A stretch of DNA of 64,000 nucleotides from NCBI RefSeq assembly GCF_900119155.1, contig NZ_FPIR01000008.1, forward strand, positions 1 through 64,000, given 5' to 3'. Position numbers and translations under genes: made by a program. Below the pieces are notes generated by a model, which saw nothing but the letters and a program-made list of their open reading frames with translations, was not told the DNA's origin and ran no database searches. This document shows, piece by piece, positions 41,060 through 47,660 of the stretch; position 1 is the stretch's first letter, and each line of letters opens with the position of its first letter. Source of the stretch: Ruminococcus sp. YE71. Its GTDB lineage: Bacteria; Bacillota; Clostridia; Oscillospirales; Ruminococcaceae.

Positions 41060-42451
41060 ATGAACGATTTCAATTACAACGCAAACTATCAGCCCGAGAA
41101 CATAAGACCCGTAAAAGTAAAAGCTAAGAAGAGCAATACAGGAAAGAAAATCATCGCAACAGCTATCTGCTGCTCGATATTCGGCGGTGCGGTCGGCGCA
41201 GGCGGACTTTACGCAGGAATGAGATACCTCGGACAGGACACCATCACCACCTCACAGTCCCAGACCAAGAGCACCAAGACCACGAACCTCGTAACATCTT
41301 CAAGAAACAACACCGTTGTTACCGAGACTTCCGCCGCTTCGGGCAAGGTGATGACCGCTTCCGAGGTCTACGCGAATAACGTAAACTCCACTGTCGGTAT
41401 CACAACTTCCATCTCGACCACCAACTACTTCGGATACAAGACCACCGCGGCGGCTTCGGGTTCGGGTTTCATCATAAGCGATGACGGCTATATCATCACC
41501 AACTACCACGTTATCGAAGGCGCTGAGTCCATCACCGTTACTGCATACGACGGCAAGACCTACGAAGCTGAGCTTGTAGGCAGCGACGACAGCAACGATA
41601 TCGCGGTAATCAAGATCGACGCAACAGGCCTTACCCCTGTAGTGCTCGGCAGCTCGGACAGTCTGGCAGTCGGCGATCAGGTAGTCGCTATCGGCAACCC
41701 CCTCGGAGAGCTGACCTTCTCGCTCACATCGGGCGTTGTAAGCGCTCTTGACAGACAGGTCACCACCTCTCTCGCGACCATGAACCTTATCCAGACAGAC
41801 TGCGCGATCAACTCGGGCAACTCGGGCGGCGCACTGTTCAATATGTACGGCGAGGTAGTCGGCATCACCAACGCAAAGTATTCTTCCAGCAGCTCGAATG
41901 AGGCTGAGATAGATAACATCGGTTTCGCGATCCCGATCGACACTGTAAAGGAGATCGTGACAAGCATCATCGAGAACGGCTACGCTGTCAAGCCCTACAT
42001 CGGACTCGGTGTCGGCGATGTCAGCGACGAAGCTTCGGGCTACGGTCTGCCCAAGGGCGCGGCTGTAATGAAGGTCACCGACGGTGCTCCCGCTGACAAG
42101 GCAGGCATCAAGATCAACGACATCATCACCGAGGCTAACGGCAAGGAGATCACCAACAGCTCCGACCTCATCGCCATCGTAAAGAAGTGCGCGGCAGGCG
42201 ACACTCTTGAACTCAAGGTCTACTCTCAGGGCGAGTACAAGAACGTCACCGTGACCGTCGAGGAGAAGAAGCAGGAAGCTTCCGAAACATCCGACAATAA
42301 CCAGCAGTCCGCACAGCAGGGTCAGCAGGGTCAGCAGGACCAGCAGGATCAGCAGTACGGCGGCGGTCAGCAGGGCTACGGTCAGGGCGGCTTCGGAGGC
42401 AGCGATCCTTTCCAGGATTTCGGTGACTTCGGCAGTATGTTCGGATACTGA
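41060..42451 (+). CDS. HtrA/DegP-like serine protease (S1C) with PDZ domain
   Basis: 463 residues. A cytoplasmic basic N-terminus (about 35 aa), a TM anchor (IATAICCSIFGGAVGAGGLY) and a Thr/Ser-rich linker lead to a trypsin-like domain. Its triad is His in IITNYHVIEGA, Asp in SNDIAVIKID and Ser in NSGNSGGALFN. One PDZ domain (about 310-395; GAPADKAGIKINDIITEANG) follows, then a low-complexity Gln/Gly tail. It degrades misfolded envelope proteins. Often under two-component control; the repeat in front suggests so here. Confidence 0.95.
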   Translation: MNDFNYNANYQPENIRPVKVKAKKSNTGKKIIATAICCSIFGGAVGAGGLYAGMRYLGQDTITTSQSQTKSTKTTNLVTSSRNNTVVTETSAASGKVMTASEVYANNVNSTVGITTSISTTNYFGYKTTAAASGSGFIISDDGYIITNYHVIEGAESITVTAYDGKTYEAELVGSDDSNDIAVIKIDATGLTPVVLGSSDSLAVGDQVVAIGNPLGELTFSLTSGVVSALDRQVTTSLATMNLIQTDCAINSGNSGGALFNMYGEVVGITNAKYSSSSSNEAEIDNIGFAIPIDTVKEIVTSIIENGYAVKPYIGLGVGDVSDEASGYGLPKGAAVMKVTDGAPADKAGIKINDIITEANGKEITNSSDLIAIVKKCAAGDTLELKVYSQGEYKNVTVTVEEKKQEASETSDNNQQSAQQGQQGQQDQQDQQYGGGQQGYGQGGFGGSDPFQDFGDFGSMFGY

Positions 42452-42494
42452 TATAAGATCAAGCGTTCCACACACATCCTTCATATAGTTTGCT

Positions 42495-42531
42495 GCACGC
42501 AGAGTTTTTCGCAGAAGAAAGCTCTGCGTGC
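42495..42531 (+). terminator. Terminator of htrA
   Basis: GCACGCAGAG (42495-42504) pairs perfectly with CTCTGCGTGC (42522-42531), then TTTTTCTTT. Confidence 0.92.
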
Positions 42532-42575
42532 TTTTTCTTTGCATATCGCACCGTCTGTCAGCATATGATATGACA

Positions 42576-42588
42576 GGTAAAATTTACC
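42576..42588 (+). promoter_or_regulatory. Palindrome upstream of sigG
   Basis: GGTAAA-A-TTTACC (42576-42588), 75 bp before the sigG ATG. No sigma-A promoter is evident between the htrA terminator and sigG. GCATA (42541-42545) followed 16 bp on by CATATGA (42562-42568) only loosely resembles a sigma-F/sigma-G promoter. Confidence 0.3.
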
Positions 42589-42663
42589 CAGAGTATTCGT
42601 CGGCATAATGCCCGCCGCTCCGTCAATAATCTTATTGAGAACGAAACCCGACGGAGGATAGAA

Positions 42664-43440
42664 ATGCAATACAACAAAGTCGAAATAAGCGGAATAAATA
42701 CCTCTCAGCTCGAACTGCTGAGCGATGAAGAGACCAAACACCTGCTTACCCTCGCCTCGCAGGGCGACAAGACCGCAAGAGAGCGGCTGATAAACGGCAA
42801 TCTCAGACTCGTGCTGAGCGTTTTACAGCGCTTCATCGGGCGCGGCGAGTCATCCGACGACCTGTTTCAGGTGGGTGTTATCGGGCTGATAAAGGCGATC
42901 GACAACTTCAACACCGATCTGAACGTGCGGCTCTCGACCTACGCCGTTCCGCTGATACTCGGCGAGATCAAACGCCATTTGCGCGATTATCGCCCCGTCC
43001 GCGTCAGCCGTTCGCTCCGAGACCTTTCCTACAGAGCCATGCAGGTTAAGGAACGGTTCACAGCCGAGAACAGCCGCGAACCCACCATCGGCGAAATAGC
43101 CGAGGAGCTGGGCGTCGAACGGAGCGAGGTGGTCGCCGCACTCGAATCGGCGGCTGACCCCGTGTCGCTCTACGAGCCCGTGTATTCCGACTCGGGGGAC
43201 ACGCTCTATCTGCTGGATCAGGTGAGCGACCCTTCCGACTCGCAGACCGCGCTGAACGAGCTTCTTGTCCGTGATGCCGCAAAAAACCTGCCCGAACGTG
43301 AGCGTCTGATACTCGATCTGCGGTATATCCGCGGCAAGACTCAGGTCGAGGTCGCACACGAGATCGGCATTTCTCAGGCACAGGTCTCACGCCTTGAAAA
43401 AAACGCGGTCGAAAGCATAAGGAGACAGATACAAGCATGA
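42664..43440 (+). CDS. sigG: Sporulation RNA polymerase sigma factor SigG
   Basis: 258 residues. The N-terminal NKVEISGINTSQLELL is the SigG-specific extension (NKVEICGVdTSkLpvL in Bacillus), which separates it from SigF and SigB. NGNLRLVLSVLQRF, DDLFQVGVIGLIKAIDNF and FSTYAVP-like LSTYAVPLILGEIKRHLRDY are region 2; region 3 has RVSRSLRDLSYRA; the region 4 helix-turn-helix is KTQVEVAHEIGISQAQVSRL. It drives late forespore genes. The last 4 nt overlap a YlbJ-like gene. No SigE/SpoIIGA pair, a common neighbour, is seen. Confidence 0.93.
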   Translation: MQYNKVEISGINTSQLELLSDEETKHLLTLASQGDKTARERLINGNLRLVLSVLQRFIGRGESSDDLFQVGVIGLIKAIDNFNTDLNVRLSTYAVPLILGEIKRHLRDYRPVRVSRSLRDLSYRAMQVKERFTAENSREPTIGEIAEELGVERSEVVAALESAADPVSLYEPVYSDSGDTLYLLDQVSDPSDSQTALNELLVRDAAKNLPERERLILDLRYIRGKTQVEVAHEIGISQAQVSRLEKNAVESIRRQIQA

Positions 43441-44480
43441 CCCCATCACGAAAAAACATCGCCGTATCAGCAGTTCTGTCCGTAACGGCAGTCCTGCTGA
43501 CCGCGTTTTCCGCACAGCTTGCCGATGATATGCGGCAGGCTGTCATGCGGTGCATGAACATAATCATACCATCGCTGTTCGCATTCATGGCGGTCTCCGA
43601 CCTCATGGTGAGGAGCGGAGGGTACATACCCCTGTCGGCACCTCTGCGGCCGCTGTCATGGCTCGCGGGCTTGCCGAAAGAATACGGAGCGCTGTTTCTG
43701 ATATCGAACATCGCGGGCTATCCCGTGGGCGCGTCGATGATATGCCGTATGTACGACAGAAAGACCCTCGATAAGCGTGATGCGGAACGACTGCTGTGTA
43801 CCTGTTACGGAGCAGGCCCCGCATTTTTCTGTTCGGCAGTCGGGGTGACGGTGTTCGGTTCTCAGCGGACGGGAATGCTCATTTTTCTGTCATGCGCCGC
43901 CGCGAACATCATCGTCTCGGCAGTCGTTTTCAGGATTTTTCCCATCAGACGTACCGAACAGACCGTGAACAGGACTTTCTCCGCCGAGATGCTCCCCGAA
44001 AGCGTCTCGGCGGCAGGCAGGGGACTGTTCGGCATCTGCTCGATGATTCTTTTCTTTCAGATGATAATGACGCTTGTCTCGCCACTCACGGAACACATTC
44101 CCGTGACCGACAACACACGTAGGACTATGCTGGCATTCATCGAGATATCGTCGCTCACGTCGCTGACGGGCACACCCTATCGGATGCTTCCGCTTATCGC
44201 CGCCGCAGGGGCTTTCGGCGGTGTGTGCGTGCTGATGCAGGTGTATGTCATCGTCGGCGGACGCTTCTCGCTGAAGCCGTTTCTGACCGCAAGGACAGCA
44301 GGAACGTGCGTATCGGCGGGTATGATGCGGCTGCTCTGGCATTTATTTGGCACGAAAACCGCAGCCGCGTCAACGGGTTTGTCTATTATGGTCAATTTCA
44401 ACAATTTTATACCCTCGGTTTGCTTGATAATGATGATTTTTTTGACAGTTTTGAGAAAAAGGGTAGCATTTTCCGATTAA
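43437..44480 (+). CDS. YlbJ-like sporulation integral membrane protein
   Basis: 347 residues, eight or more hydrophobic segments. The nucleoside-recognition-type motifs NIIIPSLFAFMAVSDLMVRS and ISNIAGYPVGASMICRMYD, and GAGPAFFCSAVGVTVFGS, match YlbJ (SpoVV), which moves dipicolinic acid across the mother-cell-side forespore membrane. Overlap with sigG by 4 nt gives co-translation. In Bacillus ylbJ is a mother-cell (sigma-E) gene, so coupling to sigG is a departure, unless this paralogue has another role. Confidence 0.8.
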   Translation: MTPSRKNIAVSAVLSVTAVLLTAFSAQLADDMRQAVMRCMNIIIPSLFAFMAVSDLMVRSGGYIPLSAPLRPLSWLAGLPKEYGALFLISNIAGYPVGASMICRMYDRKTLDKRDAERLLCTCYGAGPAFFCSAVGVTVFGSQRTGMLIFLSCAAANIIVSAVVFRIFPIRRTEQTVNRTFSAEMLPESVSAAGRGLFGICSMILFFQMIMTLVSPLTEHIPVTDNTRRTMLAFIEISSLTSLTGTPYRMLPLIAAAGAFGGVCVLMQVYVIVGGRFSLKPFLTARTAGTCVSAGMMRLLWHLFGTKTAAASTGLSIMVNFNNFIPSVCLIMMIFLTVLRKRVAFSD

Positions 44481-44492
44481 ATATGATATAAT
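44464..44492 (+). promoter_or_regulatory. Weak promoter before the small Cys protein
   Basis: TATAAT (44487-44492) with only TAGCAT (44464-44469) at 17 bp as -35. The -10 starts 6 bp after the ylbJ-like stop codon. Confidence 0.5.
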
Positions 44493-44556
44493 ATAAAGGC
44501 GAAATAAAAGGCTCATGTCAGAGTCATTGGCATTATGCTCAAGGAGATGTATTAGA

Positions 44557-44772
44557 ATGGCTAAGAAGAAGAATTATTTTGGAAACAGTATATCACCGTC
44601 ATGTTCATACTGCCTTTACGGAAATCGCTCGAGAGAGGGCAACAAGGTACTCTGCGAAAAGCAGGGACTTGTAGAGGCTGATTACTCCTGCAAGAAGTGG
44701 ATTTATGACCCCATCAAGCGCATTCCCAAGAAGCAGCTTGAGATACCTCAGCAGGAAGACGATATTATCTGA
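44557..44772 (+). CDS. Small Cys-motif protein, conserved hypothetical
   Basis: 71 residues. PSCSYCLYG then VLCEKQGLVEADYSCKKW gives four Cys (CxxC...C...C) that could bind zinc, followed by YDPIKRIPKK. Short proteins with the same CxxCxxG, C, SCxKxxYDPxKR order occur in many Clostridia; none has a known function. The start at 44557 uses AAGGAG at about 10 nt. It is a single gene with its own terminator. Confidence 0.75.
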   Translation: MAKKKNYFGNSISPSCSYCLYGNRSREGNKVLCEKQGLVEADYSCKKWIYDPIKRIPKKQLEIPQQEDDII

Positions 44773-44778
44773 TAAAAT

Positions 44779-44807
44779 GACCCTTGCGGTTAAAAGCCGC
44801 AGGGGTC
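44779..44807 (+). terminator. Terminator of the small Cys protein gene
   Basis: GACCC-T-TGCGG (44779-44789) pairs with CCGCA-G-GGGTC (44797-44807), then GGTTTATTTG. Confidence 0.75.
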
Positions 44808-44857
44808 GGTTTATTTGTATATGTGATTACAGTATGTTTACAAAACGGCGCAATCAC

Positions 44858-44886
44858 TTGATTTAGTGGCTGTGATGTGTTATAAT
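44858..44886 (+). promoter_or_regulatory. Sigma-A promoter of the HAD gene
   Basis: TTGATT (44858-44863), 17-bp spacer, TATAAT (44881-44886). Confidence 0.85.
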
Positions 44887-44913
44887 AACAATATATTGAC
44901 TGATGGAGAGACT

Positions 44914-45570
44914 ATGAAAAAATATAAGGCTTGCATATTCGATTTCGACCTTACACTCGCGGATTCGTCAAAGGGGATACTCATCTGTTTCAGGCATACC
45001 CTCGAACAGTTCGGCTATCCCGTACCCGACGACCGCACCATATACAACACCATCGGGATGCCGCTGACCAACGCTTTCGACCTTCTCTCGGGCATACCCG
45101 ACAACCCGAACAAAGAAGCCATGCGAAAGGTCTACATCCGCAAGGCTGATGATGTGATGGTAAAGTACACTTTCTTCTACGACGGCGTTATCGAGGGGCT
45201 GAAAAGGCTCAGGGAACACGGCGTGAAGGTCGGTATCTGCTCTTCAAAGATGCGCTACCGCATAGTGGAGAGCTTTGAAGAAAAGGCAGGCTGTCTGCCT
45301 GTCGATGTCCTGATCGGGCTCGGCGATACGGCAAAACCCAAGCCAGACCCCGGAAGTCTGTTTGAGTGCATATCACAGCTCGGACTTGACAAGAGCGAGA
45401 TACTCTACGTCGGAGACAACATCATCGACGCTCAGACCGCACAGAATGCGGATGTCGATTTCGGCGCAGTTCTCACGGGTTCGACAGTGCGCGGCGAGTT
45501 TGAAAAGCTGCCGAATGTCGTCATCGCCGAACGGCTTACGGACATCCTTTCCTTTGTTGATGAAACGTAA
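44914..45570 (+). CDS. HAD family hydrolase (phosphoglycolate phosphatase-like)
   Basis: 218 residues. FDFDLTLADSS carries the nucleophile and acid Asp, VGICSSKMR is motif II, KPKPDPGSL motif III and YVGDNIIDAQTA motif IV. The helical cap (about 20-90) is of the Gph/PpaX type, so the substrate is a small phosphate such as phosphoglycolate or pyrophosphate. The start at 44914 follows GGAGAG. Confidence 0.9.
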   Translation: MKKYKACIFDFDLTLADSSKGILICFRHTLEQFGYPVPDDRTIYNTIGMPLTNAFDLLSGIPDNPNKEAMRKVYIRKADDVMVKYTFFYDGVIEGLKRLREHGVKVGICSSKMRYRIVESFEEKAGCLPVDVLIGLGDTAKPKPDPGSLFECISQLGLDKSEILYVGDNIIDAQTAQNADVDFGAVLTGSTVRGEFEKLPNVVIAERLTDILSFVDET

Positions 45571-45599
45571 AAACATAGTCAATAATGTATGAACAACTA

Positions 45600-45628
45600 T
45601 TGAAATACACTGCAAAAAATGGTATAAT
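45600..45628 (+). promoter_or_regulatory. Sigma-A promoter of the yicC-to-spoVM operon
   Basis: TTGAAA (45600-45605), 17-bp spacer, TATAAT (45623-45628). No clear terminator is seen until 59513, so transcripts could span about 14 kb, with internal promoters likely. Confidence 0.88.
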
Positions 45629-45664
45629 AATAAGATGAACAAATGAACTTAAAGGAGGAAACTC

Positions 45665-46543
45665 ATGCTAAGATCTATGACCGGATTCGGCAGAGAACGC
45701 GCCGAATACGCTGAAAGGGAAGTGCTTGTCGAGATCCGCTCGGTCAATCACCGCTTCTATGAGTTTTCAGCACGCACACCGAGGGCTTACGGCTACCTTG
45801 ACGAAAAGCTGAAATCGCTGCTCGGCGGAAAGATCGCAAGAGGCAAGGTCGAAGTTGCGGTATTCATATACAACAAAGAGGGCGTGAACGCAAACATCAC
45901 CGTCAACCGCGAGATCGCACACGGATATATCGACGCACTCAGAGGCGCGTCGGAGGAACTCGGTGTCGAGGATGACCTCAAACTTTCGGATATCATGCGC
46001 CTGCCCGATCTGTTTACCGTAGTCAAGACTCAGGAGGACGAGGAACAGGTCTGGGAACAGGTCAAGGCAGCCGCCGAGACCGCACTCTCTCGTTTCATCG
46101 AGATGCGCGAGACCGAAGGCGTAAAGATGTTCGACGACATTTCTTCAAGACTCGACATGATCGAAAAGTCGGTGAGATTCGTCGAGGACAGATCGCCGAA
46201 GGTCACCGATGCATACAGAGAAAAGCTCTACGCTAAGATAAAAGAAGTCGTCGGAGACAGAAACATCGACGATGCAAGGATAATCACCGAAGCGGCCATC
46301 TTCTCGGAAAAGACTGCCGTTGACGAGGAAACGGTAAGGCTTCACAGCCATATCGCTCAGTTCCGCGAGCTTATAGGCTCAAATGAGCCTGTGGGGAGAA
46401 AGCTCGATTTTCTTGTTCAGGAAATGAACCGTGAGGTAAATACTACAGGTTCAAAATGCTCCGATCTCGACATAACAAAGATAGTCGTTGAGATGAAGAG
46501 CGAGATAGAAAAAATAAGAGAACAGATCCAGAATATTGAATAA
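45665..46543 (+). CDS. YicC/YloC family endoribonuclease
   Basis: 292 residues. MLRSMTGFGRERAEYAERE is the N-terminal signature, and VLVEIRSVNHRFYEFS follows. The C-terminal DUF1732 part ends in VGRKLDFLVQEMNREVNT, TGSKCSD and VVEMKSEIEKIREQIQNIE. Family members cut single-stranded RNA; in E. coli YicC affects RyhB turnover. The order yicC-remA-gmk-rpoZ is conserved in Firmicutes. The AGGAGG ribosome site is near perfect. Confidence 0.94.
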   Translation: MLRSMTGFGRERAEYAEREVLVEIRSVNHRFYEFSARTPRAYGYLDEKLKSLLGGKIARGKVEVAVFIYNKEGVNANITVNREIAHGYIDALRGASEELGVEDDLKLSDIMRLPDLFTVVKTQEDEEQVWEQVKAAAETALSRFIEMRETEGVKMFDDISSRLDMIEKSVRFVEDRSPKVTDAYREKLYAKIKEVVGDRNIDDARIITEAAIFSEKTAVDEETVRLHSHIAQFRELIGSNEPVGRKLDFLVQEMNREVNTTGSKCSDLDITKIVVEMKSEIEKIREQIQNIE

Positions 46544-46555
46544 GGGGTGTCTGAT

Positions 46556-46825
46556 ATGCGTCTTCTGAATATCGGTTTTGGAAATTTAGTATCATCCGAA
46601 AGGGTGATATCAGTGGTAGCTCCCGACTCCGCGCCTGTAAAAAGGCTTATGCAGGAGGCAAGGGACAGAGGAACGCTTATCGACGCTTCGTGCGGAAGAA
46701 AGACCAAATCGGTGCTTATAATGGACAGCGACCATGTGGTGCTCTCCGCACTTTCTACTGATACCATAGCTCTCCGCGCAGGTGTCGCGCCAGAGAAAGA
46801 TATGGAGGATACAGATGAAGAATAA
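46556..46825 (+). CDS. remA: RemA/DUF370 family DNA-binding regulator
   Basis: 89 residues. [20 protein letters not shown] and [20 protein letters not shown] are the family core. In Bacillus RemA is a ring-shaped DNA-binding protein that activates biofilm matrix operons; in most Clostridia it is conserved beside gmk with an untested role. It ends 11 nt inside gmk. The start ATG follows AAGGGG. Confidence 0.93.
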   Translation: MRLLNIGFGNLVSSERVISVVAPDSAPVKRLMQEARDRGTLIDASCGRKTKSVLIMDSDHVVLSALSTDTIALRAGVAPEKDMEDTDEE

Positions 46826-47456
46826 CGCAAAACTGTTTATCATATCCGCACCTTCGGGATGCGGTAAAGGCACGCTCATCGCTGAGCTGAACAAGAGATT
46901 CGATATTTACAATTCAATCTCCTGTACAACGAGAAAGCCCCGCGAGATCGACAAAGAGGGCGTGACCTATTTCTTTAAAACAAGAGAGCAGTTTGAACAG
47001 ATGATCGCAGAGGACGCTTTTCTCGAACACGCCGAGTTCAGCGGCAACTGCTACGGAACTCCGAAAGCCCCCGTTGAGGAAAACCTCGCGGAAGGCAGGG
47101 ACGTGCTTCTTGAGATCGAGCCGCAGGGCGCTTTTCAAGTAAAGAAGAAGAGACCCGACGCGATAATGCTGTTCATACTTCCGCCGAGCGTTGCGTCTAT
47201 CGAACGCAGGCTCCGAAGAAGAGCAGTCGAATCGGGCGAGACTGAGGAGCAGATACAGAAACGTCTGACTACCGTCGTTCCCGATGTAAAGACCGCTTAC
47301 GACTACGATTACGTGATGGTAAACGCAGACCTCGACAAGGCTGTTGAGGATCTCGTGACTATATTCAAAAAGGCAAAGGACGGCGGCGAAGGCCTTGAAG
47401 CCTTCAAAGCCGATAATATGAAAGAGACTATTGACGAGGTGCTTAAAAATGCTTAG
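46815..47456 (+). CDS. gmk: Guanylate kinase
   Basis: 213 residues. [18 protein letters not shown] is the P-loop. [19 protein letters not shown] binds GMP, followed by [11 protein letters not shown] and the lid [20 protein letters not shown]. It phosphorylates GMP to GDP. The start at 46815 uses GGAGGATACAG; the ends overlap remA and rpoZ by a few bases. Confidence 0.96.
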   Translation: MKNNAKLFIISAPSGCGKGTLIAELNKRFDIYNSISCTTRKPREIDKEGVTYFFKTREQFEQMIAEDAFLEHAEFSGNCYGTPKAPVEENLAEGRDVLLEIEPQGAFQVKKKRPDAIMLFILPPSVASIERRLRRRAVESGETEEQIQKRLTTVVPDVKTAYDYDYVMVNADLDKAVEDLVTIFKKAKDGGEGLEAFKADNMKETIDEVLKNA

Positions 47457-47655
47457 ACCCGCAGCTATCCAGATCTTAAAGAACAATGAAAGCTACTATT
47501 CGCTCGTAGTAGCAGTAGCAAAGAGAGCAAGAGAGATCACCGACGATTCCTTCAAGAATCACACCGTACTCGACGAGAGACCTGTAAAGAAGGCTGTTGA
47601 CGAGTTCGCGGCAGGTGAGTACAAACTCATCGAGAATCCCGCTGTAAGAGGCTGA
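47449..47655 (+). CDS. rpoZ: DNA-directed RNA polymerase omega subunit
   Basis: 68 residues. [20 protein letters not shown], then VAKRAREI and the late VKKAVDEFAAGEYKL, match omega; it helps fold beta prime. The ATG at 47449 follows GAGGTG and overlaps gmk by 8 nt. Its TGA at 47653-47655 sits where the priA reading frame begins. Confidence 0.92.
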   Translation: MLRPAAIQILKNNESYYSLVVAVAKRAREITDDSFKNHTVLDERPVKKAVDEFAAGEYKLIENPAVRG

Positions 47656-47660
47656 TAAAA

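Noticed and set aside
42290-42440. Tandem CAG/GGT-rich repeats near the end of htrA, as a possible repeat array
   Set aside because: They encode the Gln/Gly low-complexity tail in frame; the units are irregular and it is not a CRISPR or a VNTR with fixed period.
41300-42544. 414-codon minus-strand frame opposite htrA
   Set aside because: It runs through the htrA terminator and has no motif.
42541-42610. Sigma-F/G-type promoter for sigG
   Set aside because: Candidate boxes (GCATA, CATATGA, CATAATG) fit spacing or sequence only loosely, so no promoter is called.
44535-44555. Six-codon leader frame (ATG to TAG) before the small Cys protein gene
   Set aside because: No ribosome site of its own, and its codons are simply the ribosome site of the next gene.
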